Under the pieces are notes generated by a model that worked only from the letters and a program-made list of their open reading frames with translations, was not told the DNA's origin and made no database searches. Shown here in pieces: positions 8,024 to 16,668 of a DNA stretch of 52,559 nucleotides; the first letter of the stretch is position 1; every line of letters starts with the position of its first letter. Source of the DNA: JADKIH01 sp031367345 (lineage in GTDB: Bacteria > Bacteroidota > Bacteroidia > AKYH767-A > 2013-40CM-41-45). The stretch spans positions 1 through 52,559 of the forward strand of contig JANLPR010000162.1 in NCBI GenBank assembly GCA_031367345.1. Direction: 5' to 3'. The position numbers and the translations under genes are program-made.

Positions 8024-8829
8024 AACCATTATCATTAGGTTTTTCGCCGTGTCCGAACGATACATTTATGTTCGATGCAATGATTCATCACAAGGTCGAT
8101 ACTGAAGGATTAACCTTCACAACAGTAATGGAAGATGTAGAAACACTTAATAAAAAATCGACAAGCGGAGAACTTGACATCACTAAGCTGAGCTTTTTCG
8201 CATTGGGAAATGTGGTTGAATTATATCAACTGCTTTCAGTAGGCAGTGCTTTGGGCAAAGGAGTTGGACCTATATTAATATCTAAAAAAAAAATTACAGA
8301 TCCGGAAAAAGATATTAAGTTAGTTGCTATTCCGGGAAAGAATACCACTGCCTATTTTCTTTTAAAAACATTTTTTCCGACTTTGAAGAACACAAAAGAA
8401 ATGGCTTTTTCGGAAATCGAAAATGCATTGATCAATGATGAAGTAGATGCCGGCGTTATTATACATGAAAACAGATTTACCTATGAATCTAAAGGTCTAC
8501 TCAAAATAGCTGATCTAGGTGAATTATGGGAAAAGAAAACGTCTCTGCCTATTCCTCTTGGAGGGATTGCCATCAAACGTTCACTCCCTGATGAATTAAA
8601 AAAACAAGTTGAACGTATATTAAAAAGAAGTATTGAATTTGCTTTTGCTCATCCGGAATCATCCGAAATATTTGTAAAACAACATTCGCAAGAAATGTCG
8701 CCGGAAGTTTGTAAGAAACACATTGAGCTTTATGTGAACGATTACTCGTTAGACTTAGGGCAAAAAGGAAGAGATGCAATCGGAGAAATGCTTCGAGATA
8801 AAATGAATCAAAACGAACTTTTTCTGTAA
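8020..8829 (+). CDS. mqnD: 1,4-dihydroxy-6-naphthoate synthase MqnD
   Basis: MqnD converts cyclic dehypoxanthinyl futalosine to 1,4-dihydroxy-6-naphthoate in menaquinone synthesis. It has the periplasmic-binding-protein-like fold of the family: the opening LSLGFSPCPNDTFMFDA, SGELDITKLSFFAL near 50, and ENRFTYESKGL with LPIPLGGIAI in the second lobe. The length of 269 residues is typical. It overlaps mqnB by four bases. The other genes of the pathway (mqnA, mqnC, mqnE) are not in this window. Confidence 0.93.
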   Translation: MKPLSLGFSPCPNDTFMFDAMIHHKVDTEGLTFTTVMEDVETLNKKSTSGELDITKLSFFALGNVVELYQLLSVGSALGKGVGPILISKKKITDPEKDIKLVAIPGKNTTAYFLLKTFFPTLKNTKEMAFSEIENALINDEVDAGVIIHENRFTYESKGLLKIADLGELWEKKTSLPIPLGGIAIKRSLPDELKKQVERILKRSIEFAFAHPESSEIFVKQHSQEMSPEVCKKHIELYVNDYSLDLGQKGRDAIGEMLRDKMNQNELFL

Positions 8830-8958
8830 TAATAAATGACTAGTCAAAAAAACCAATCACATTTTTTGAAACAATGTTTTAAAAGTTGATGCTGATAAAG
8901 TTTATTTTGATTAAAGAAACTTTTGTAAATTCACACACAACTAAAAAAGTTAGGCGAT

Positions 8959-9924
8959 ATGATAATTGTTACTGGCGCAGCGGGGTTTATTGGAAGTTGT
9001 TTAGTTAGCAGATTGAACAGCGAAGGATATAACGATCTTATCTTAGTTGATGATTTCAGTTATCCCGATAAAGAAGAAAACCTGGTAGGTAAAAAATTTA
9101 GTGAGAAAATAGAGCGTAATGTTTTCCAAACATGGCTTCGAGAAAATCATCGATTTGTTCAATTCATTTTTCATATTGGCGCCCGAACCGATACGACTGA
9201 ATTCAATCGTGCAATCTTTGATGAACTGAATGTACACTATACAAAAGAAATCTGGGCTAGTTGTGTTGAGTACGGATTACCTTTAGTGTATGCCTCTTCA
9301 GCTGCAACCTATGGAAATGGTGAGCATGGGTACAACGACGATCATTCTATTATCAATCAATTAAAGCCTCTGAATCCTTATGGAGAATCAAAAAACGATT
9401 TCGACAACTGGGCTATTGAACAAGAACTGCAACCTTACTTTTGGGCGGGATTAAAATTTTTCAACGTATATGGACCGAATGAATATCACAAAGGAAGAAT
9501 GGCCTCTGTGATCCTTCATGCATTTACTCAAATTAATAAGACCGGAGAAATGAAATTATTTCGGTCGCACAACCCCAATTTTAAAGATGGTGAACAATTG
9601 CGCGACTTCGTATATGTAAAAGATGTAACATCAATCTGTATGTTTCTTATGAAGCATCGGAAAGATTCCGGAATATATAATTTAGGATCGGGCAAGGCGA
9701 GAACATTTTTAGACCTCGTTCGAAACACATTTATTGCAATGAAAGTTCCTGAAAAAATCGGTTTTGTCGACACGCCAATTGATATTCGAGAAAATTATCA
9801 ATATTTTACTGAAGCTAATATGAGTAAGTTGAAAAATATTGGTTACGCTGAGCCTTTTTACACACTTGAAGATGGCGTAAAAGATTACGTTGAAAATTAT
9901 TTAATAGGACTCCTGTATTATTAA
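8959..9924 (+). CDS. rfaD: ADP-L-glycero-D-manno-heptose-6-epimerase
   Basis: A short-chain dehydrogenase that epimerises ADP-heptose for the LPS inner core. The Rossmann motif GAAGFIG is at residues 6-12, the SSAATYG catalytic Ser region at 113-119, and the YGESK catalytic Tyr/Lys pair at 141-145. The family-specific FFNVYGPNEYHKGRMASV follows. At 321 residues it matches the family. The stop codon directly abuts a heptanucleotide tandem array, and the last residues LLYY may have been altered by the array boundary. It is transcribed alone. Confidence 0.93.
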   Translation: MIIVTGAAGFIGSCLVSRLNSEGYNDLILVDDFSYPDKEENLVGKKFSEKIERNVFQTWLRENHRFVQFIFHIGARTDTTEFNRAIFDELNVHYTKEIWASCVEYGLPLVYASSAATYGNGEHGYNDDHSIINQLKPLNPYGESKNDFDNWAIEQELQPYFWAGLKFFNVYGPNEYHKGRMASVILHAFTQINKTGEMKLFRSHNPNFKDGEQLRDFVYVKDVTSICMFLMKHRKDSGIYNLGSGKARTFLDLVRNTFIAMKVPEKIGFVDTPIDIRENYQYFTEANMSKLKNIGYAEPFYTLEDGVKDYVENYLIGLLYY

Positions 9925-9925
9925 G

Positions 9926-10023
9926 TAAGAAGTAAGAAGTAAGAAGTAAGAAGTAAGAAGTAAGAAGTAAGAAGTAAGAAGTAAGAAGTAAGAAGTAAGA
10001 AATTAGAAGTAAGAAGTAAGAAA
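9926..10023. repeat. Heptanucleotide tandem repeat, 14 copies of TAAGAAG
   Basis: Fourteen consecutive 7-base units run from two bases after the rfaD stop codon. Eleven are exactly TAAGAAG and three (starting 9996, 10003, 10017) differ at one base. Because 7 is not a multiple of 3, all frames are traversed; the long Leu/Tyr/Ser-rich minus frame here is an artefact. Confidence 0.97.
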
Positions 10024-10031
10024 GGTCATTT

Positions 10032-10080
10032 TTACTTACCACTTACTACTCACCAATCACTAATAGAAGTAAGAAGTAAA
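10032..10080. repeat. Degenerate continuation of the heptamer repeat, orientation switching
   Basis: The bases continue in 7-base phase as TTACTTA, CCACTTA, CTACTCA, CCAATCA, CTAATAG, AAGTAAG, AAGTAAA. The first units resemble the reverse complement of the perfect array and the last two return to its orientation. Confidence 0.7.
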
Positions 10081-10128
10081 TTTTTATTTCCCCTTTCGAA
10101 TTCAGGTATGAAAAAGATTGCCGAAATA

Positions 10129-12255
10129 TTAATTTACAATTTTCATTTCATCTATCAGGCGTTTTTCATTTCCTAATTTGTCGACGATAAATAAAAAGTA
10201 TCGTACATCTAATGAAATATTTCTGCAATATGATTCATCGTAGTACAGATCCGTCATGATCCCTTCCCACAAGCCATCAAAATTAATTCCGATCAACTGA
10301 CCTTTAGCATTTAAGACTGGACTTCCACTATTACCTCCAGTGCTATGAACAGAGGCTAGAAAATTTACAGGTACAGAACCATTAACAGCATATCGTCCAA
10401 AATTTTTATCGTCCAAAATTTTTCTGAAATTATCAGGTAAACTATAATCTGGATTGGTGCCATTGCTTTTTTCGAGAACACCATCAGTAGTCGTAAAGTA
10501 CTTATATGTCTTTCCATCTGCCGGTTCTACAGATTTAATTTTTCCATAGGCCACTCTCAACGTACTATTAGCGTCAGGATAAAAGACTCGACTTGTATCG
10601 ACAGTACGAATCAACTCAACATAGCTTCTTTGTAATAGCATCAATCGAGAAGTCAAACCACTTATACGTTCACCAAGGTTTTTGTTCAATGCCGTAAAGT
10701 CTTTATAAAAAATTACAGCGGGATCCTTTTCTAATTTCTTTACAGACTTTTTTGAATAACTACTGAGAAATGAAAACACTTTTGAAGTGTCTACCAAAAA
10801 ACTATTAAAGAGCTTATCAGTTTGAAACTGGATATCAATCGCAGAACGAAAATTTTTCAAAGCAACAGGTTTATCATTTGCTTCCAATTTTTCACCGGAA
10901 AGCTTTAGCATTTCAAAACAAATTTGCTTGTCTGTCTTTGCAGAATAGTTTTTATAAAAAGTTCTTACATCATTTTTCAATCGATCTATTTCAGCTTTTA
11001 AAACATCAGTTTTAACCGAATCGGTATTACTGAGAGCGATAAGTTTGCTAAACTTAGAAACTAAGTTTAGCAATTCAATTCCTTGAAGAGATTCAGTGTA
11101 ATAGTCAGATGCGTAACTCAACGGCTTTATTTCTCTGTTGAGATTTGCAATACTATCTAGAACAGGAGCAAGTTTACCCTTTGACAGAGCTATCATGCTC
11201 TTTTCATATTCTTGCTTTACTTCTATCACTTTAAATCGTCGGAGTCCCATCATTTCACCAGTCCATTTTTTGTAATAGTTGGCAAGAGAAGAAAACTTGG
11301 CTGCGTATTGCAAACGAATAGTATCGTTATCATGCATTTCTTGGCGCCAAACATTAAGACGCTTTTCACGAATAGAAACTCGATCAGGATCAGTTTGATT
11401 CAAGTACAGTTCTAAAGCAGGCGAAGTGACAAATTCATTAGTTCTACCGGGAAATCCATAGATCATTGCAAAGTCATTTTCCTTAATGCCTCCCATATTA
11501 ATTTCAAGTGATCGCTTTGGTGTATATGGTATATTGTCTATTGAATAATCTGTTGACTTATTATTTTTATCTACATAAATTCTGAATAGAGAAAAATCGG
11601 CCGAATGTCTAGGCCAAACCCAATTATCAGTTTCACCACCGAACTTTCCTACAGCTTGTGGAGGAGCGCCAACGAATCTTATGTCTTTATAAACTTCGGT
11701 GATAAATAAATAATATTCATTCCCTGCAAAAAAAGAGCGTACAAATGCTTTGATACTTTTTTTATCAGACATCGCTTTTTCAAGACTATCACTTTTAATT
11801 TTTATAAGGGCAGTACGATTTGCTTCAGAAGTTTTCTCATCGATGTTCTCTAAAATAATTTTTGAAACATCTTTAATTTCACGAACGAAAGTGACGGCGA
11901 GACCCGGGCAAGGAATTTCATCTTGGTCAGTTGTCGACCAATAACCATCTTTCAGATAATTTTTTTCGATCGTGGATAACGATTGTATCTGAGAAAAACC
12001 ACAATGGTGATTGGTAACCAGCAAACCTCTATCTGAAATTAATTCACCGGTACATCCACCACCGAACTGAAGAACAGCATCTTTAATTGAACCATTATTG
12101 ACGCTATAGATATCCTCAGCAGAAATCTGCATTCCCATCGAACGCATTTCCGTTTCATTAAGATTTTTTAATAATTGAGGAAGCCACATTCCTTCTCTAG
12201 CAGAAATAAAATTTCCAACCAGCAGAAGTGCTGCGAAAGCAAAGATAAATCTCAT
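10129..12255 (-). CDS. S46 family dipeptidyl-peptidase (DPP7-like)
   Basis: S46 peptidases are periplasmic enzymes that release dipeptides and let Bacteroidota use proteins as nutrients. I chose the ATG at 12255 because a clean signal peptide follows (MRFIFAFAALLLVGNFISA, then REGMW, the family's mature start). The ATG at 12303 would put 16 extra residues in front. From that start the catalytic residues are His84 (TNHHCG), an Asp in RHSADFS, and Ser643 (GGNSGSP). Eighteen residues after the Ser comes Gly661 (NFDGLWEG). In known members Gly there marks DPP7 (hydrophobic P1) and Arg marks DPP11 (acidic P1), so DPP7-like specificity is inferred. Length is 708 residues. Confidence 0.9.
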   Translation of the reverse strand: MRFIFAFAALLLVGNFISAREGMWLPQLLKNLNETEMRSMGMQISAEDIYSVNNGSIKDAVLQFGGGCTGELISDRGLLVTNHHCGFSQIQSLSTIEKNYLKDGYWSTTDQDEIPCPGLAVTFVREIKDVSKIILENIDEKTSEANRTALIKIKSDSLEKAMSDKKSIKAFVRSFFAGNEYYLFITEVYKDIRFVGAPPQAVGKFGGETDNWVWPRHSADFSLFRIYVDKNNKSTDYSIDNIPYTPKRSLEINMGGIKENDFAMIYGFPGRTNEFVTSPALELYLNQTDPDRVSIREKRLNVWRQEMHDNDTIRLQYAAKFSSLANYYKKWTGEMMGLRRFKVIEVKQEYEKSMIALSKGKLAPVLDSIANLNREIKPLSYASDYYTESLQGIELLNLVSKFSKLIALSNTDSVKTDVLKAEIDRLKNDVRTFYKNYSAKTDKQICFEMLKLSGEKLEANDKPVALKNFRSAIDIQFQTDKLFNSFLVDTSKVFSFLSSYSKKSVKKLEKDPAVIFYKDFTALNKNLGERISGLTSRLMLLQRSYVELIRTVDTSRVFYPDANSTLRVAYGKIKSVEPADGKTYKYFTTTDGVLEKSNGTNPDYSLPDNFRKILDDKNFGRYAVNGSVPVNFLASVHSTGGNSGSPVLNAKGQLIGINFDGLWEGIMTDLYYDESYCRNISLDVRYFLFIVDKLGNEKRLIDEMKIVN

Positions 12256-12319
12256 ATTATTCTTAGTTAAAATGAAGCAGGACACAACTACTTTAAAACG
12301 CATCGGTGCCGGTCGAATA

Positions 12320-12763
12320 TTATTCGAGGCTTGAAAGTTCTTTCTGAACTTCTAAAAGAGAAGCTCTCATTTTTGTTAGTGAATTTTTGATAACAATTGT
12401 ATTCACAAACTGATCTTGGTATGCTTGAGAAGTAGTGATCAGCGGCATCTCTAATGGATTATCGTGCAGCTGTACGTCCGGATTTACAACAGGCGATTCA
12501 AACTTCAATGATTTTCTTTCCTTCAATTCAATTTTAGCACCTTTAAGAGTAAAACCTTTTTCTTTTACCAGATGATATATTTTTTTGAAGTTATCGATAT
12601 CCGCTTGCGTGTACATTCTGTTACCTTTTTTGTTGGTAGCAGGGCGAATAACATCAAATTCTTTTGACCAAAATCGAATATGAGAGGTGTTCACATTAAA
12701 CATCTGAGCAACTTCACCAATGGTAAAATATAATTTTTCGATTTCTTTTTCTTTGTACGGCAT
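12320..12763 (-). CDS. MerR-family transcriptional regulator
   Basis: A winged-helix DNA-binding regulator. From the ATG at 12763 the helix-turn-helix covers residues 13-34 (FTIGEVAQMFNVNTSHIRFW) and the wing includes GNRMYTQADID at about 48-57. The C-terminal half has a short predicted coiled coil and no Cys cluster of the metal-sensing type. The ATG at 12814 would lie on the -33 box of a good promoter, which supports the shorter start (147 residues). It lies between the M23 and S46 genes on the same strand. Targets are unknown. Confidence 0.88.
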   Translation of the reverse strand: MPYKEKEIEKLYFTIGEVAQMFNVNTSHIRFWSKEFDVIRPATNKKGNRMYTQADIDNFKKIYHLVKEKGFTLKGAKIELKERKSLKFESPVVNPDVQLHDNPLEMPLITTSQAYQDQFVNTIVIKNSLTKMRASLLEVQKELSSLE

Positions 12764-12785
12764 ATCAAATTGTATTGAAGTTTTA

Positions 12786-12815
12786 CGAAGATACAAGAAA
12801 ACCTTGATTAACAAA
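12786..12815 (-). promoter_or_regulatory. Promoter for the MerR gene
   Basis: The minus strand has TTTG (12815-12812), an 18-base spacer and TATCTTCG (12793-12786), a one-mismatch -7 box. This excludes the ATG at 12814 as the start. Confidence 0.55.
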
Positions 12816-12921
12816 AAATAAGTTTATCAAGATTTCTCATTCAGATTTTGCTATTGGAAACAACTAATGAAAGCATCTAATAATTAGTGATGTTGGAATT
12901 AAAAAAAACAAATTTATCAAA

Positions 12922-13893
12922 TCAATCGAATGCCTGTCCAGCCCTAGATGATATCTCTAACATCTTTTCATATTCTTCAGGTGATAGATCGTTGTAATAG
13001 AAATTGACAGGATTCATTGGCGCACCACCTTTTCTCACTTCATAGTGTAAATGAGGGCCGGTAGAAGAACCGGAGTTTCCTGAATACCCAATGAGATCGC
13101 CACGATTTACTTTCTGCCCTTGACGCACACTAAAACGACTCATGTGTCCGTATAACGTTTCGTAACCATAACCATGGTTGATAATAATATTATTTCCATA
13201 GCCTCTGCCATCGTTCTCCACTTTACTTACTACTCCATTACCTGTTGCATAAATCTCCGTACCAATGGGTGCAGTAAAATCCATTCCGGTGTGCATCTTT
13301 TCAGTCTTATAGATAGGATGAATTCTCCACCCAAAGCCGGAGGCAACACGCGTAAGACCCTTATTAAAAATCGGCTGAATAGCAGGTATAGATGCAATCA
13401 TTGTCGCCTTATTTTTAACCAACGCCCAAACTTCGTCGTACGATTTAGACTGAACATATAGCTGCTTCGAAATTTGATCAATACGTTTGGTAACATCAAC
13501 TATCAAATCGGAATTATAATAATCACGTAGCTTATTGTACCTGTCAACACCACCAAAACCGGCTTCTCTTACACTGGAAGGAATGGGCTCAGCTTCAAAA
13601 ATTACTCGGTAAATAGTATTATCGCGCTCTTCAATATCTTTTAAAACTTCGGCAACTTGATCAGAACGCTTGGTAAGAAGTTCCAATTGATAAGTTGATT
13701 CTTCCAATTCTCGCTTTAATCGTTTCTCTTGAGGAGAGTCAAAAAAATTGTAGGCCACTAACATAATTATAGCACCAAAAACCACCGCTGTTGCTAACCA
13801 ACCGGTCAGCCGCAAAAAGCGTTTCTTCCAACTAATAATCACACGCTCATATTTAAGCGAATGGGTATTGAAGTGATATTTTACGTTAGGCAT
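12922..13893 (-). CDS. M23-family cell-wall endopeptidase, membrane anchored
   Basis: A LytM-type zinc endopeptidase that cuts peptidoglycan cross-links. From the ATG at 13893 the order is a ~25-residue cytoplasmic start (MPNVKYHFN), one membrane segment at 29-47, a coiled-coil region at ~55-90, and the M23 domain with zinc ligands His201 and Asp205 (HTGMD) and the HLH motif at 281-283. The frame runs on upstream into alaS on the other strand, but those residues are not family-like; the chosen start is the recognised one. The gene is 323 codons and divergent from alaS with overlapping promoters. Confidence 0.9.
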   Translation of the reverse strand: MPNVKYHFNTHSLKYERVIISWKKRFLRLTGWLATAVVFGAIIMLVAYNFFDSPQEKRLKRELEESTYQLELLTKRSDQVAEVLKDIEERDNTIYRVIFEAEPIPSSVREAGFGGVDRYNKLRDYYNSDLIVDVTKRIDQISKQLYVQSKSYDEVWALVKNKATMIASIPAIQPIFNKGLTRVASGFGWRIHPIYKTEKMHTGMDFTAPIGTEIYATGNGVVSKVENDGRGYGNNIIINHGYGYETLYGHMSRFSVRQGQKVNRGDLIGYSGNSGSSTGPHLHYEVRKGGAPMNPVNFYYNDLSPEEYEKMLEISSRAGQAFD

Positions 13894-13925
13894 TTGATAA
13901 ATTAAGGTATTCCTGATTATCTTCG
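13893..13925 (+). promoter_or_regulatory. Promoter for alaS
   Basis: TTTG at 13893-13896, a 21-base spacer and TATCTTCG at 13918-13925, followed by CA. It gives a leader of about 55 bases and overlaps the 5' region of the divergent M23 gene. Confidence 0.5.
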
Positions 13926-13943
13926 CAGGGCTTGAGAACAGTG

Positions 13944-13974
13944 CAAATATACAACAGGCAAACACGACATACAA
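13944..13974 (-). promoter_or_regulatory. Promoter for the M23 gene
   Basis: On the minus strand TTG (13974-13972), a 20-base spacer and TATATTTG (13951-13944), followed by CA. It is interleaved with the alaS promoter on the opposite strand. Confidence 0.65.
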
Positions 13975-13986
13975 TTCTAACAATAA

Positions 13987-16593
13987 ATGATGAATTCGGC
14001 TCAAATCCGTACAGCTTTTCTTGATTTTTTCAAGAGTAAGGGACACCACATTGTACCTTCTGCCCCAATGGTAGTAAAAAACGATCCTACATTGATGTTT
14101 ACCAATGCCGGGATGAATCAATTCAAAGACATATTTTTAGGCAACTCACCAGCAAAATATTTACGAATAGCAAACACTCAAAAATGCTTGCGTGTTTCTG
14201 GTAAACACAATGACCTTGAGGAAGTTGGTATCGACACCTATCATCATACAATGTTTGAAATGTTGGGTAACTGGTCATTCGGCGATTATTTTAAGAAAGA
14301 AGCCATAGCTTGGAGTTGGGAATTACTGACTGAAGTTTACAAGCTACCTAAAGATAGATTGTATGTAACAGTATTTGAAGGTGATAGCAAAGAAAACCTG
14401 GCTTTCGATCAAGACAGCTACGACTACTGGAAAAAAGTTATTGCGGAAGACCGAATACTTAAAGGAAATAAAAAAGACAATTTCTGGGAAATGGGAGAAA
14501 CGGGTCCATGTGGTCCGTGTTCGGAAATACACATTGACTTAAGAAGTGATGAAGAGATTAAAAAACTACCGGGACATAATCTGGTCAATGAAAGTCATCC
14601 GCAGGTGATAGAAATCTGGAACAATGTCTTTATGGAATTCAATCGGAAGGCTGACGGAAGTTTAGAAAACCTTCCTGCACGACATGTAGATACAGGAATG
14701 GGCTTCGAACGTTTGTGTATGGCAATGCAAGGGAAAACATCAAATTATGATACCGATGTTTTTCAACCGATGATTCAGTTCATTGCCGCAACTTCCGGAA
14801 TAAAATATGGAGTAGATGAAAAAACAGATATTGCTATGCGAGTAATGTCAGATCATATTAGAGCTATTGCATTGGCGATCGCAGATGGTCAGTTACCGAG
14901 CAATAATAAAGCGGGCTATGTAATTCGAAGAATTTTACGAAGAGCCGTTAGATATGCTTTTACATTTTTGAATTTGAAAGAACCGTTTCTAAATAAATTG
15001 GTACCTATCCTTGCTGAGCAATTCAAAGATGTTTTTCCGGAGCTGAAAGCCCAACTTGATTTTGTGATACGAGTGATTCATGAAGAAGAAATTTCTTTTT
15101 TAAGAACACTAGACACAGGCATAAAAAAATTCGAAGAATACAAAGGTAAAAACGTAGATGGTAAATTTGCCTTTGAACTATACGATACGTTTGGCTTCCC
15201 GATCGATCTTACTCAGCTAATGGCGAGAGAAAGAAATATGACTGTTGATATGACAGAATTCAACAAATGCTTGGAAGAACAAAAAGAAAGATCGAGAGCA
15301 GCCGCAGTAGTTGATACAGATGATTGGGTAATTGTGCGAAACGGAGAAGAGGTAGAATTTATAGGCTACGACGAAACAGAAGGAGATGCAGAAATACTAC
15401 GCTATAGAAAAGTAAAAGCTAAAAATAAAGAGCAGTTTCAATTAGTGCTGAACAGAACGCCATTTTATGCAGAGAGTGGCGGACAAATTGGCGATACCGG
15501 CTTTATAGAATCAAATAGTGAAAAAATAGCTATTACCGATACACAGAAAGAAAACAATTTGATAATTCATTATTGTGATAAGCTACCAAAAGATCTTTCA
15601 GCATTATTTAAAGCAAAGATCAATACTGTACGAAGAAATAAAATTACCAGCAACCATTCAGTAACACACTTATTACATTCTGCACTTAAATTAGTTTTGG
15701 GCACACATGTAAATCAAAAAGGTTCATTAGTAAACGAAGCACAAACTCGATTTGATTTTTCGCATTTCAGCAAAGTAACAGATGAGGAAATATTAAAAAT
15801 TGAAAAGATCGTAAATGAAAAAATACGTGAAAACATTTTCCTGGATGAAAAACGAAATGTCCCTATTCAACAAGCAACCGATATGGGAGCAATGGCATTG
15901 TTTGGAGAAAAGTATGGTGAATTTGTACGAGTAATTACATTTGATCCATCTTATTCTGTAGAACTTTGCGGAGGCACACATGTAAAAGCGACCGGACAAA
16001 TTGGACAAATAAAAATAATAGCAGAAAGTGCAGTTGCAGCCGGAGTGAGAAGAATAGAAGCAATTACAGGTGAAAATGCCGAAAAATATTTTGAAGCACA
16101 GCAAGTCCAATTGAATTTAATTATGGAACTTTTAAAACAACCGAAAGATGTTGTTCAAAAAATTCAAAGTTTGATCGATGAAAATGGTGTCCTTCAAACT
16201 CAGATCAATTCATTGTTTGCCGATAAAACACAACAGATCAAAAAAGAGTTGCTTACCAAAATAAAATTATTGAATGGCGTTAATTACCTAGCCGAAAAAA
16301 TAGATCTTCCATCGGCAGATGCTGTTAAAAATCTATCCTTTGAATTAAAACAACAAGTCGACAATTTATTTTTTGTTGCCGGCGTTGAAATAGATGGCAA
16401 AGCATTAATCTCATTAATCATTTCAGAAAATCTGATCAAAGAGAAAAATTTAAATGCAACGAATATTATTAGAGAACTGGCTAAGGAAATTCAAGGCGGT
16501 GGTGGTGGCCAACCTTTTTATGCTACAGCCGGAGGAAAAAATCCTGAAGGCTTGGCAAGTGCGATTGAAAAAGCTTCATCATTTTTAAATTAA
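13987..16593 (+). CDS. alaS: Alanyl-tRNA synthetase
   Basis: AlaS charges tRNA-Ala. The class II catalytic core occupies the N-terminal ~460 residues, with the opening IRTAFLDFFKSKGH, TNAGMNQFKD and a GFERL motif (DTGMGFERLCMAMQG). The editing domain carries the zinc-binding HSVTHLLHSALK motif and the matching ELCGGTHV motif. A C-terminal C-Ala-type domain ends in the glycine-rich GGGGGQPFYATAGGK. At 868 residues it is full length. The start is a double ATG at 13987. It is followed by a strong terminator and so is transcribed alone. Confidence 0.97.
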   Translation: MMNSAQIRTAFLDFFKSKGHHIVPSAPMVVKNDPTLMFTNAGMNQFKDIFLGNSPAKYLRIANTQKCLRVSGKHNDLEEVGIDTYHHTMFEMLGNWSFGDYFKKEAIAWSWELLTEVYKLPKDRLYVTVFEGDSKENLAFDQDSYDYWKKVIAEDRILKGNKKDNFWEMGETGPCGPCSEIHIDLRSDEEIKKLPGHNLVNESHPQVIEIWNNVFMEFNRKADGSLENLPARHVDTGMGFERLCMAMQGKTSNYDTDVFQPMIQFIAATSGIKYGVDEKTDIAMRVMSDHIRAIALAIADGQLPSNNKAGYVIRRILRRAVRYAFTFLNLKEPFLNKLVPILAEQFKDVFPELKAQLDFVIRVIHEEEISFLRTLDTGIKKFEEYKGKNVDGKFAFELYDTFGFPIDLTQLMARERNMTVDMTEFNKCLEEQKERSRAAAVVDTDDWVIVRNGEEVEFIGYDETEGDAEILRYRKVKAKNKEQFQLVLNRTPFYAESGGQIGDTGFIESNSEKIAITDTQKENNLIIHYCDKLPKDLSALFKAKINTVRRNKITSNHSVTHLLHSALKLVLGTHVNQKGSLVNEAQTRFDFSHFSKVTDEEILKIEKIVNEKIRENIFLDEKRNVPIQQATDMGAMALFGEKYGEFVRVITFDPSYSVELCGGTHVKATGQIGQIKIIAESAVAAGVRRIEAITGENAEKYFEAQQVQLNLIMELLKQPKDVVQKIQSLIDENGVLQTQINSLFADKTQQIKKELLTKIKLLNGVNYLAEKIDLPSADAVKNLSFELKQQVDNLFFVAGVEIDGKALISLIISENLIKEKNLNATNIIRELAKEIQGGGGGQPFYATAGGKNPEGLASAIEKASSFLN

Positions 16594-16605
16594 TCAATCA
16601 TAAGT

Positions 16606-16648
16606 AAAAAGCGATCTTATTTTATTAACCAAAATAAGATCGCTTTTT
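16606..16648. terminator. Terminator after alaS
   Basis: A perfect 18-bp stem pairs 16606-16623 with 16631-16648 around a 7-base loop; the outer part is A5/T5. It is the strongest hairpin in the window and works on either strand. Confidence 0.93.
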
Positions 16649-16668
16649 ATTTCCATAACATTGCATTG

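Noticed and set aside
9815..10042. A minus-strand frame of 75 codons rich in LLLTSYF repeats
   Set aside because: It is a reading of the heptanucleotide array and the end of rfaD on the other strand; the protein repeat is a by-product of a 7-base unit.
9926..10080. CRISPR array
   Set aside because: The unit is 7 bases with no spacers and no cas genes nearby.
13894..14121. N-terminal extension of the M23 gene into alaS
   Set aside because: The 76 extra residues are not family-like, overlap a conserved gene on the other strand and cross the M23 promoter; the ATG at 13893 is the recognised start.
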